29,271 nt of DNA, taken from positions 1 through 29,271 of the forward strand of contig JAPEVC010000326.1 in NCBI GenBank assembly GCA_027946555.1, written 5' to 3'. Every line of letters starts with the position of its first letter. The stretch's first letter is position 1. Below the pieces are notes generated by a model. The model was not told the origin of the DNA, ran no database searches, and saw only the letters and a list, made by a program, of their open reading frames with translations. This document shows, piece after piece, positions 1-9,959 of this stretch. The stretch comes from Gnomoniopsis sp. IMI 355080 (taxonomy: Eukaryota > Ascomycota > Sordariomycetes > Diaporthales > Gnomoniaceae). The position numbers and the translations under genes are program-made.

Positions 1-676
1 GGAGGGAGGTGGGCGCGGGGAGGGCAGGGGCGATGGTGCCGACTTTGTGGCCGGCTGCCTGCAGCTGAGCAATGCTCATGGTGGGCTTGCCGCCGTTGGC
101 TTTGACGACGGCGTCCGAGTCCCAGAGGGTGCGGCCGGCGGGCATAATCACCTCGACGCCGGCCTGCTTGGCAGATTCGATGACAACATGGTCGCGGTCG
201 CGGGCGTAGGCGTCGGTGTCCTTTTCGAAGACGAGATGGGTGACGTTCCAGGCTTTGAATAACTTTGGGAAGAGGGTCTGAGGTGCTTCGCGCAGGACGA
301 AGAGTTTAGATTTCTCGTTGAGTTTGGTGATGGAGGCGGACAGGTCATTTTGACAGTCGAGACTATGGGGTGCGAATGAGTGTTGAGCTTGTCATTAGTA
401 CGTTGTACAACACAAAGGGGGCTTACAGGAATTGCCATCTGTTGGTACCTCCCTTGGCTCGGTAGACATAATGAGGATCCCATGTGAAGATTGGCCAGAG
501 ACATTCTGGCTTCAGGTCCAACGCTGCCTTCAAAGCTGGAGAGTCATGGAGTCTGAGGTCGGTCCTGAACCCTACCAGGGATGAGTGTTAGTGCCATATT
601 TTATTTCAGTGGGTTTTGTGTTTGTTTACTAGAAAGTATGCAACTGACAGTATATTACTCTCGCGGGTTTCGCCAT
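1..676 (-). CDS. Cryptochrome / (6-4) photolyase family protein, 5' part (runs off left edge)
   Basis: Three exons are seen: 676-649, 571-427 and 362-<1 (complement), giving about 178 N-terminal residues. The start is the ATG at 676-674, whose product begins MAKPARVIYWFRTDLRLHDS. The junctions restore IYWFRTDLRL and RWQFLLDCQNDLS. What is seen is the N-terminal alpha/beta photolyase domain: WFRTDLRLHDSPAL, WPIFTWDPHYVYRA, FVLREAPQTLFPKLF and LVFEKDTDAYARDRD. These are hallmarks of fungal animal-type cryptochromes/(6-4) photolyases (CRY1-like). Family members bind FAD in a C-terminal helical domain and repair (6-4) photoproducts and/or sense blue light, often in the nucleus. The FAD domain lies outside the window, so repair activity versus photoreceptor role cannot be judged. 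The intron 1 donor is the unusual GTCAGT; intron 2 has GTAAGC. No other family fits as well. Confidence 0.9.
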
Positions 677-916
677 GGCATGAGTATTGTTGGACCTGTT
701 TCTAAACCGCAGTCAAAATGTCTCTGAATATCGATAGACAAATCAGAAGGGAGTCTTGTGAAAGAGTACCTAATGAAAGGGGGTACGATGTTTCCCAAAG
801 CGGACACCAAGGATTGCTGCAATGATGTCAAGACTCAATAAGGCAATGTACTAGACCCCTGTTGAGACCCTTGCTTCATCTGAAAATCTACAGTACATAG
901 TACAGTACAAGTACTT

Positions 917-942
917 GCAGATCGACTATCTCTCAGATCTGC
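917..942. promoter_or_regulatory. Inverted GCAGATC/GATCTGC element with GATCGA core (possible light-response element)
   Basis: The arms are GCAGATC (917-923) and GATCTGC (936-942), separated by 12 nt. GATCGA lies at 920-925. The element is about 240-265 bp upstream of the photolyase ATG. GATC-core motifs are reported for the White Collar complex in Neurospora; linking that to this site is inference. Confidence 0.3.
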
Positions 943-1703
943 CTCTAATGCAGGAACCGGCTCCACTGCTACTGCCCTTTGTCTACATCCCATTATCGAA
1001 CATAGTGTACTCTGTGAGCATATTCTCGACTATTTTCTGACGTGCTACATATATGCCGCCGTGCGTGAACTTCCACCACAACTTTGTACATATATTTAGG
1101 TCGTTAACGTCACCAATGAACTCTGAAAGTGTGACGACGATGACCAGCGAAGTGTGCGGGCCGTGCCGAGATCTGGACCCTCGTGTGTCTCGGTCGCATT
1201 CAAGATCCAGACGTGGGGCGACTGGTGTACTATAGTAAGTGGGACGGACGGTGAGAGGGTCTATCTACTATGGTAGCAGCAAGTCAAAATAAACTGACAT
1301 TGAACACCTCCAAACAAAGTGACGCAGATATAGCAGAGTACCCTTCGGACTATTTCTAGAGCGAACAGCCCGCTAGGCAGTGTTCTTTCTGCCGCGCCTG
1401 TCACTATGCGCTCCAATGAGGCAGTGGCCGACCCCATATTTTCCCCAACTTCGCCTAACAAGAGCCGTCCATTATTACCCATGCAGCCCACGTGAACTAG
1501 CAGTCCTGCATCCGTACAATCTTCCGTCCACATGCACCTCATCGCGTACATGAGCATGACACCCGCCTGCGGTTCATGGGTTAATTTTAGGATGTGCGCC
1601 GTGGGGTTTGCACGGACGGCTCGCCAAGGCCTTGTTTTCCCGTATTGGACATCAGCAAAGAGCTACTCACCCCACACCGTTGACGCGTAGGGCTCTTGGG
1701 GAA

Positions 1704-1713
1704 TATATAAAAA
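1704..1713 (+). promoter_or_regulatory. TATA box of the six-hairpin glycosidase gene
   Basis: TATATAAAAA lies about 152 bp upstream of the preferred ATG (1865). It is followed by a CT-rich stretch (about 1768-1830), as is common around fungal transcription starts. Confidence 0.55.
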
Positions 1714-1864
1714 GGCAGGTCTTAAAGTCACGATGGACGTCCATAGGAAATTTGCATGAGTTCCAGCCTCGCTTCTTTCTTTCATCGAGGTACACTGAGG
1801 ATTTCGGACCCACTCCTCTTCCTCTAGCACGTACTGTATGATCCCACCGGCCGGCTCAGGAAAA

Positions 1865-4132
1865 ATGGCCTCCTCCCTCGTCCTCACACTGGGTCTTTTC
1901 GCCCTCACCTCTTACGCCGCTCTGGACCCAACCACCATCTGCACCGAGTACTTCGGCAACGATGCCGCTTGGTATATACCGCGCATCCCGCTCTTCGAGT
2001 CCTCTGATTCGACACTCAATGGTGTCTACTACTATCGGTGGAGCATATTCCGTGCTCACCAGCGCGACTTGGGCTCTCTAGGCTTCATCAGTACTGAGTT
2101 TCTAGATGACGTCTCATGGCAACTCAATCCATTCGCCTCTCTCAACGATGCTACAGGGTAAGTTCACGATTGGACGTGATGTTGGTCTCCCCTTCCTGTG
2201 CAATGGCCCACTAGGATGTAGATTTATCGGAGTTTACAGAAAAGTGAAAGAAAAAAAAAAACATACATGAATCTGTGATTTATATCCAGAGGGCCTCCTT
2301 CAAGTTATTTTTTGTTTCGTTTAAGTTTCACACAATGACTAACTAAAACTTTGTCTAGATTTCATCTAGGCGAAGGCCGTTGGCTGCGCGACCGGCGCTA
2401 CGCGCACGACTACGTTGACTTCATGTACACTTACCACTCCGAATCCGCCACCTATGGCAACGACAGACACTTCTCCGAGGCCATCGCAGACGCAGCATGG
2501 CGGTTGTACCTGGTGGACGGCGACCTGCCGTCCATATCACCGTACCTCTCCGCGATGGAGACCATTTTCGACCAGTGGGAGGACCATTACGATGCGACAA
2601 AGTATCTCTATTACATCGAGCCCCTGCTCGATGCAACAGAGTACACCATTTCCTCCATCGATGCCTCCGGCGGCCTAGACGGCTTCACGGGCGGCGACGC
2701 CTTCCGTCCTTCCATCAACAGCTTCCAGTACGCCAACGCCCGCGCCATCGCAAACATCGCCCTCGCCACCGGCGACGAAGCCACCGCGGCCACCTACAAC
2801 GCCCGCGCGGCGGCGCTCCAGGGCAACTTCACCGCCAGCCTATGGAACGCGACGTTCAGCCACTTTATCGACCGGTACTACGTCAGCAACGAATACGTGA
2901 CCTACTGGGACTTTATCTGCGGCCGCGAGCTCGTCGGCCTCACCCCTTGGGCGTGGGATGTCGTCCCGGACGAGCCGACGTACGCACAGGCTTGGCAGCA
3001 TGCGCTGGACACGGCGGCGCTGCGCACGCCCGCGGGGTTGAGCACCGTCGAACCGTCGTATGAGTATTACATGCGGCAGTATCGCTACGATGCGGTGTCG
3101 GGCAAAAAGGAGTGCCAGTGGAACGGGCCCATTTGGCCGTTCCAAACGACCTCGGTGCTGAACGGGCTCTCGAATTTGCTTGATCATTACAACCAGTCCG
3201 TAATCACGACAAGCGACTATGTTACCCTGCTCCGATTGTACGCGGAGCTGCATTACAACGACGGCGTGCTGAATCTGGTGGAGGACTACTACCCAAACAA
3301 TGGCAGCGCCCTCGTCCAGTTGGCCAGAAGCCCACACTACTTCCACTCCGGCTTTGTCGACCTAATTCTCGGCGGTCTAGTTGGGATCCGCCCGCGTAGC
3401 GACGACTTCCTCGAGGTCAACCCGCTCGTGGACACCAGCGTGTCCTGGTTCCGCGTTGACAATGTGCTGTATCACGGGCACAACGTCAGCGTGCAGTGGG
3501 ACGTAGACGGAAGCCACTACGGCACGAGCGGTCTGGTGGTGGCCGTCGACGGCGCGCAGGTGAACTCGAGCAGCACGTTGACACGGCTGGTATCTGCTGT
3601 TGAAGCCGTGACGCCCAGCGTCATTGATAAGCCGCTTGCAAAGAGCGTGCAACTGCAGAGTAGCTCGACATATCCGGTGGGCAACGCAAGCGTAGCAGGC
3701 ACGGATGTGGAGCAGATCCACGATGCCATTGATGGGCGGGTGTGGTTCTGGACGGATATCGTGAATGGCTATGATAGCGCGATTGGTGACGGAACGACAT
3801 CGCAGTGGTTTTCTGTGGACTTTGGCGCGCAAACGAGCATCACTCGTGCGGAGGTTGCGTTCTACCAGGGCTCGCAGCCAGGTACGTACACGTATGCGGA
3901 CGGCACATATGCTGCAGTGAATGGGACGTTCGCGGTGCCGTCGAGCTACTATGTGCAGTATCAGAGTAGCAGCGGGGCGTGGACGAATGTAACGACGTCG
4001 GTGAATGATGCGGCCTTGGCAAACGGGATCACCAACGTCGCCTGGACGGAGGTGACAACATCGATGGTGAGGCTGGTTTTCACGCCGGCTTCTGGAACGC
4101 AGGTCCGATTGGTTGAGTTCAAGGTATTCTAA
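1865..4132 (+). CDS. Secreted six-hairpin (alpha/alpha)6 glycoside hydrolase with C-terminal F5/8-type (discoidin-like) domain
   Basis: Two exons, 1865-2157 and 2359-4132, encode 688 residues. The intron is 201 nt: GTAAGT donor, CTAAC branch site about 20 nt before TAG. The start at 1865 (AAAAATGGCC) is preferred over an in-frame ATG at 1838 because it places the signal peptide MASSLVLTLGLFALTSYA at the N terminus. Residues about 60-470 look like an MGH1-like/GH142-like six-hairpin barrel. Telling segments are YYYRWSIFRAH, EGRWLRDRRYAHDYVDFMYT and ECQWNGPIWPFQTTSVLNGL (about residue 348), then the family's C-terminal segment LEVNPLVDTSVSWF...LYHGH. Residues about 525-688 resemble a discoidin/F5/8 type C carbohydrate-binding sandwich (AIDGRVWFWTDIVNG...WFSVDFGA...ITRAEV...VRLVEFKVF). 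Several N-glycosylation sequons support secretion. The substrate is unknown; beta-L-arabinofuranosidase activity (GH142) is one possibility, not shown. The gene is convergent with ATG27. Confidence 0.85.
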
Positions 4133-4323
4133 GAAGGATGGTCAAAAGTTTTGAAAAAATGCAATTGTCTTCCTGTATGACTCCATGTGCTCCGAGCTTG
4201 AAAGATGGCGCTGTGCCTTCTACCTTGAACGCCGAATCCCTCCACCCTGTGATGCTTTCCAAAAAACTCCATAACGTCTTTCCATAATCTACACTCTGGG
4301 TTCTTGTCTACACAACACCCCAT

Positions 4324-5557
4324 CTAGTCATCCCATTCTTCATCAAGTTGACCGATCAACCTATCCTCGTCTTCTCGGCTCCTTGCCATACCTCGTCCAT
4401 TTGGTGATATAGCAAGTGATCGGTAGCCCCTGTGACTAGGTAGGAATCTGGCGCATGACGACGTAATGATGATGAAGAAATCCTTCCAAGTTGATCATGT
4501 TAGCGCTAAACGCTCTCATTGGAATTGGGTGAAACGTCACAAGGGAGACAAAACAGGCCAGTACATACCGAGATGAAATTCCAGATTCCTGCCCAGAAAG
4601 TATAGTTCGGCAATTGCCTCCAGCCGCGGGCGTTGGCGACGTTACGCTGGTAGAATACGCCACCAGCGAAATAGACCATGATAGTAATGATGATGATAAT
4701 CGCAAAGACGCCGCCCGGTCCTACACTTCCCGGTTTGTGCGGTTCGACACCCGCACAGGCATGCTGGGAGCGCACGACAAACATATAGTTGCACTCGTCC
4801 GGGTCTGCGCCGACAAAGGAGATGGACGCAGTAGAGGTGACCGAGTCGCGGTCGCAACGGAAAGCGAAGGTAGCCGACTTGCGGTGGACGTCGTCCTTTG
4901 TGATCTTGACCGTGTCCAATGAGCTCGTGTAACTGCCGGCGCCGCTCTTGCTTGTGCTGCCACTGCTGTAGCCCGCGGGGCTTGTAGCTTCATCGTCATA
5001 GGACTTGTAGGACGCGTCGGGCCGGGTGGCGCTTCGCTTAGACGTTGACGTTGACGAGGCACCGCATGGCGAGCCACCTGAGTATTGGAGAACGAGCTGG
5101 GACCCTCTGGGTTTGAGCGTGGCATTTTGTGTTCTGTTAGACTTGCGTGAGCGCTCGATTCTGATCTGCGTACACCTTTTCCTGGACTGATGAGAGCTTA
5201 CCCTAATGAGAACACATCCCCTTTCTCTGTCTTGTAGTAAGCGCTGACATTTTTATAGAGGCTGGTGTCTATCCCGACGACGTCCTCGGGCGTGTTAATG
5301 ACAGCCTCGCAAATATTGAGTGTAAAGTTGTAGCCATAGTCGTAGCCCTTCACTTCGTAATCCGCCGACGGTGCGCGCTTGGAGGATTTGCCGTCCTTCT
5401 TCGGTGCGACGGCGATGTCCGGTCGGAGGTCGAAAAATGATCCGCCCTTGGTGGATATGGCTGTGCAAGCTGTCGCAGTTGGTGTTTTGTCATCAGCGGC
5501 GAGGGAGGACCCGAGAAGGGCTGCTGCCAGAAGCAACAAACGCGATTGCAACACCAT
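4324..5557 (-). CDS. ATG27: Autophagy-related protein 27 (type I membrane protein, MRH domain)
   Basis: Three exons: 5557-5202, 5133-4569 and 4482-4324 (complement), 359 residues. Atg27 is a type I transmembrane protein that cycles between Golgi, endosome/vacuole and Atg9 vesicles and supports autophagosome formation. The signal peptide is MVLQSRLLLLAAALLGSSLA. The lumenal mannose-6-phosphate-receptor-like domain shows FFDLRPDIAV, YNFTLNICEAV, YKNVSAYY, SQLVLQYSGGSPC, FAFRCDRD and ISFVGADPDECNYMFVVRS. The transmembrane helix is at about residues 260-281 (GVFAIIIIITIMVYFAGGVF), followed by YQRNVANARGWRQLPNY. The cytosolic tail carries YRSL at 327-330, a YxxPhi sorting signal of the type used by yeast Atg27, and ends DEEWDD. 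A Ser/Thr/Gly-rich linker (about residues 142-188) interrupts the lumenal domain. The stop codon lies only 191 bp from that of the convergent glycosidase. Confidence 0.93.
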
Positions 5558-6400
5558 GGCTCGGGATGCTGTCTATTGAATGCTATGCTGTTGCGGCGTC
5601 GTCTATGACTCGTCCGCGCTGAGTGGCAATCTTGAGCAGGAGTGCAGACGTGTTTGATTGGATTCTGCGATGGGTTCGAGGGTCGTCACTTGTGGAGATT
5701 CGCTTCGAGCGATTCGGCGCCGAGTTGCCCTGTGCTTCTGTTAGGTGGCAGACGGGTGAGCCCTGACGTAAAGATACACAAGGCTAGGGCGCTTCTAAAG
5801 GATTGTGGTCTTGACCCGGAAAGTAAATGAAAAGGAGAGGTCAGCTATCTGATATGTCGTGTTGACGTTGAAAGGCGGATGAATTGATGAAAGATGGAGG
5901 CCGTTTCAATGGGCTGAACCAGGAACCGGGGATACTTGTCGGCTTTATTACATAGTAGCTTGCGAGGACCAATTTAGAAACGCCCACCAGGTCCTGATCA
6001 GACTCCCGCCCGCCCTGCTGGAACTTACAGTGCTTCTCAGGGGTACCAACCCTTGCATGACCCCAACCCCGGGTGGTATATGAATCATTTTCCCAAGAGA
6101 ATGATGATGCGCCAAGTCGCGAGAACACGGAGAGCATTGTTGAATATACAATATAGGTACTAGCAGGCTTTCAGCCCTCCTAAATTACTATCATCACACA
6201 CACACACACACACACGACCCTTACATCTACACACACAATGTCGACACGCTATCCTTCCGTACATCATTAATTTGGCAACCAAATGTCTCTCGGCCGAACA
6301 CCACCACAAAATCTATCAGAAGTGCTTCCGACTTCCGCCATCTTCACAGAAGAATAGGCAGGGAAGAGACGAGCACTCTATTACTGGATAGTGGCCTCGT
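5558..6400. other. Intergenic region between ATG27 start and ERG24 stop
   Basis: About 840 bp holding the ATG27 promoter and the ERG24 3' untranslated region. No supported gene is present; the short frames here lack motifs. It contains a CA microsatellite at 6195-6215. Confidence 0.6.
6195..6215. repeat. (CA)n microsatellite
   Basis: An uninterrupted CA dinucleotide run of about ten units, with a shorter ACACACACA stretch shortly after it (about 6230-6238). It lies about 190 bp beyond the ERG24 stop codon, in its 3' flank. Confidence 0.9.
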
Positions 6401-7945
6401 CTAGTAGACATAAGGCACAATTCTCCACCTGACAATCTTCTTATACTTTTCCCAGTCTTCCCCGTACTTGCGGTGGCATTTCTCATCGTCCCGCCCATCA
6501 CGGTGAATCAGCAGAACGGCGAAATAAACCACATAAAAGTACGTGAAAATCATCCCCCAACCCCTCGCAGCGCCCTGAATCACCTCTCTGCCGTCGGCCA
6601 TCTTGAATGCACCCTCAACATTCGAGCCCGCGGTCTGAATGAGATAACCCGCCATACCCGTAGGCAAGCTGTATGGCCATGCCTGGAGCCAGTCGCCAAA
6701 GTAGTTGATGTGCCGCGCAGTGCCCCACCAGCCGGAAGTAATGAGCCGAGAGCCAGTGCTGGTCTTGATGTAGGTGAGGTCCTTAACGCGAGGGTCATCC
6801 GGATTGGTGCGGAAGGTGTTCTTTTGGGAATTTGCGAGGCGGAAGATGGAGAAGCCAGTGATGAGCAGGAGGCTGATTCCGGCAAGCCAGACCGGACCGA
6901 GCGACACAGGATACACCGACAGGTACTTGGTCTGCAGACTGTAGAAGAAAGGTACCCAGACGAGATCGCCGAAGGAAAGCATCAGTCCAAAACCGTCTGT
7001 CGTGATGTCCATGGTCGTGAGAATAGCGGGCTCCATGAAAACACCATCGAGGACGTATAGGGCCTGGACGACGGTGATGAAAACAATACTATCCGTGACA
7101 AATCCGTAGGTCCGATACTGCTTGGCAACGAAGGCACAGTTGAAGAGAATCCACCCGAGCATGCCAGGACGCAACTCCATGAACTCCTTGATGTCGATCT
7201 CACCGAGAAGCGGCAGGGTCACGCGGGGATTCAGCTCCCGGCCGATGAACCAGTCGTACATCATGTTGCCCGTCACACCACCATCTGCAAGCTCCCGAGT
7301 GGGATGGGCGGCGTGCTTGACCTCGAAGGAGCGAATGTAGACAAACGTGGCAAGTACGTATGAGATCAAAATGTTGGCAGTCAGGAGCTGGACATAGTTG
7401 TCGGTGATGAACGTCCAAACGGGGAAGTCGGCGCCCTGCTTGATGGTGCCAGCGGCGCAGAGGACGAGAGTGCAGATGATGGAGTTGAAGCTGTTCATCC
7501 TGTACTTGAGCGTCCTGCCGCTGGAGAGGGGGGTGCCCTCGGCCTCAGTAGCAGGTAGGATGCGGTACAGAATTGCGTTGAAGAGGTAGTATGCCAGCGT
7601 CCAGCCTGTGACTTCCAGGCTGAACAATCCTGATATTCCAGAAGCAGGCCATCCGACTTCGCGCTTGAGCTGGTCGAGGTCGAGCGTCTTCGGGGAGAGC
7701 AGCGAGGGCGCGGGGCAGCCCGAGACATCGTTGCAGGCGAAAGTGAATAGGTAGAGTAGGAGGGGCAAGCCGAAGGAGACACCCGCAGCACCAAATCTGT
7801 AGCCATTTGTCAGTCCAGATCATGGGGTGGTTTGCGCAACAGAAAAAGCTCACGGTCCGCCAAATTCGTAGCCATGCGGATCAGGCACTGGTTTCGGCGT
7901 CGGAGCCGACTGCTCCTTCGTCTGTACTGATTTCTTTGGCGACAT
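6401..7945 (-). CDS. ERG24: Delta(14)-sterol reductase (C-14 sterol reductase)
   Basis: Two exons, 7945-7854 and 7796-6401 (complement), encode 495 residues. The 57-nt intron has a GTGAGC donor and a CTACAG acceptor, and the junction restores GYEFGGPFGAAGVSFGLPL. The enzyme reduces the C14-C15 double bond left by CYP51 demethylation in ergosterol synthesis, using NADPH, in the ER membrane. It belongs to the ERG4/ERG24 family. Evidence is its many hydrophobic segments plus family signatures: YLFTFACNDVSGCPAPSLL, YDWFIGRELNPR, the family signature region SGWWGTARHINYFGDWLQAW, LPTGM, and the C-terminal IHRDGRDDEKCHRKYGEDW...VPYVY. Length is normal for the family. The start ATG (MSPKKSVQTKEQ) gives a short hydrophilic cytosolic tail. 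Morpholine fungicides target this enzyme family. ERG4 (C-24(28) reductase) is a homologue but fits less well than ERG24. Confidence 0.95.
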
Positions 7946-8482
7946 AATATGCCAATTGCATGGGCTCTTGTCGAAGTTGTTGAGTTAAGGAATGGGTGTG
8001 GCAAGCCGTGCCGGTGGATTTTGCTAGAGAGCAGAGATCCGACGCTGTTTGTTTGGGGGGCTTCGAGCTGTTGTGACGTCCACGAGATTTCGATGCTAAG
8101 CAGGGGCAGGGTTCAGTTGACAACCATATCGAGTTAGCGCTGTGTGGTGTGGAATGATTCAGCCTCGCATGAGCTCATCCCTGTCACCCTCTCCCAAGCT
8201 CTCACCCTCCTTATCCATCATTTTGTAATGGTCAGAATTGTCGCCTTTTTGCCCCGCGACGACTTTTGGCCGCTATATGTTGCCGTTGTCATCGAATGAC
8301 TCTGAAATCTCAAAGGAAGTGTATGGGCACGTAGAGTGGTCAAGAAAGAAGACATTACGCGTGGTCTAGCGTGTCGGGGCGCCATCTCGAAAATCGACCA
8401 CGGCAACGTCCACCAGTCGGGCAACAACTCACGACAGCATGCGAATAAAGAAGTATGCTTTTATTATTAATGAGTACCCTCG
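7946..8482. other. ERG24 promoter and 3' flank of the rhodopsin-like gene
   Basis: About 540 bp between the stop of the upstream minus-strand gene and the ERG24 ATG. No gene, tRNA or clear TATA box is seen, and I found no sterol-response (TCGTATA-type) element by eye. Confidence 0.5.
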
Positions 8483-9959
8483 TCATGGAGTTTTGGGCTC
8501 AATTTCCACAGCCCATTCTTGCTTGACCACTATAGCAAGCACATTTGTGTTTCCTCGCTCAGCCTCAATGTCCACAATCTGTTGGCGCATCTCCTCGTCT
8601 TCTTCGAGTGAAACACGACTTCTTGCTGTCAGTGCCTCCACGTGGGCACTATGAGACACACCCTCCCCAGGATTCAACACATATCTCAGCTCTGTCGCAT
8701 CATCCGAGTCATATCTCGAATGGTTCAGAATCGCGGACCTCAACCCGCTTAGACGTTTGTTGAGCTGAATCTCCGAAGACCCCAGCCTGATCAGTCCTGG
8801 GTCCCTGATGGTGACAGGCCTCATGGAGCCTCTTGTTCTTGATAAGTCTTGAGTTTTGCTCCTATCCCATCTGCTCGACGCCCACGTCGAAAGTCCCACG
8901 CTCTTTCTCGAATTGCTGCTGGTGCCGAAGCGCTTGTCTCGTGAAATGAGTGGACGTAGTAGTGGGACGCAGGCTAGCACTACGGCAAGCGATGGTTCGA
9001 CGGCGCTCAACAGGACTGCTGGTACGCTGGTAAATGTCACGTCGTTGTAGTCGATTTTCGACAGGAAGACCATGCGGATGATGCTGACAATGCAGGCTCT
9101 GAAGGACAAAATGTTAATCAGAATATGGGAGACTGGGCAGGTGAAATGAGCTCACAAGAATCCGACGGCGAAAGTAGCCAGCAAAGAAGCCTTCTTCCAT
9201 AACGGCAATTGTAAGCCCACCAAAGTTCTGATGGGCATTGTCAATACCGCAAGGTCCGTGACCAGACTCATGATCGCAAAAACAGCAAACACCGCACTCT
9301 GGCTACCACAGTAGCCACCAGGGATGTCCAGGTCCCAATTGTATGCGAAAGGGCGGCAGACAAGCATCGTGCTCAGGAACCCGGACACCCCTAACAAAGC
9401 CACAAAAACCATTGTGATCTTGGCCACGAGGCCGACGTGAGTCACGGCAAAAACTTTGCAATAGAAGAACAGCACCGACATCTTGGTCATGGTAAGGGAG
9501 AGATTCCAGAGGCATTCCAGAGCGAGGAGGATCTAGGCACGCATATGTCAGACGGCGCTTCACAACGAGTCCTTGATGATAAATCTTGGACGAATAGCAC
9601 ACCGACCTTGTGGTATTGTACGATAGGATCTTGGCCAAAGTTCGCGACGATTTCTCCATAGTGCCAGCCAAACCCGCCTAGAACCGCCTCTGTCACCAAA
9701 GTCAGTCCCTCAGAGGTCTAGGTAAAGCCATCCACGGGAATAAGTCTCTCATACCAGATATACAGGTGACCACCAAGCCCATGGTCAAAATCCATGCTAT
9801 CAAGATGCAAATATCGCTGGCGTCAAGACCCCGCTTAGCAATACGCACAGCCACGAGTATACGCAGTGCTACTGCTCCCGTGGATATCCCGCCGAATATG
9901 ACGGCAACGGCGACCATGGCCAGTTGGTCTACTTTTTCGATTGGTACGACCACAGCCAT
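8483..9959 (-). CDS. SAT4/PTH11-type rhodopsin-like integral membrane protein
   Basis: Four exons: 9959-9755, 9689-9607, 9532-9156 and 9098-8483 (complement), 426 residues. It belongs to the large fungal rhodopsin-domain family (Pfam SAT4), relatives of PTH11 receptors. Seen in order: TM1 and TM2 (LAMVAVAVIFGGISTGAVAL; ASDICILIAWILTMGLVVTC), the GFGWHYGEI loop, ECLWNLSLTMTKMSVLFFYCKVF (the conserved W-x8-K-x-S-x5-Y region), FVALLGVSGFLSTMLVCRPFAYNWD, GYCGSQSAVFAVFAIMSLVTDLAVL, PLWKKASLLATFAVGFLACIV and the YNDVTFTSVPAVLLSAVEPSLAVV helix. A hydrophilic cytosolic tail of about 150 residues follows. There is no CFEM domain. The start at 9959 (CAAGATGGC) is preferred over an in-frame ATG at 10142, which would add an uncharacteristic basic leader. 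The intron 2 donor is ambiguous (AAG|GTCGGT preferred; GGT|GTGCTA also in phase). A sensing role is inference; ligand and partner are unknown. Confidence 0.85.

Larger units (their letters stand above)
677..1864. other. Divergent intergenic region between photolyase and six-hairpin glycosidase
   Basis: This 1.2 kb region is bounded by two divergent start codons, so it must hold both promoters. I see no convincing coding sequence: the short open frames (for example 1261-1557 minus) have no recognisable motifs. It contains GATC-type elements at 917-942 on the photolyase side and a strong TATA box at 1704-1713 on the glycosidase side. A cluster of GTAC tetramers lies around 892-915. Confidence 0.6.

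Noticed and set aside
1838..1864. Upstream in-frame ATG of the six-hairpin glycosidase
   Set aside because: It would put nine polar residues before the signal peptide; the ATG at 1865 has the better context.
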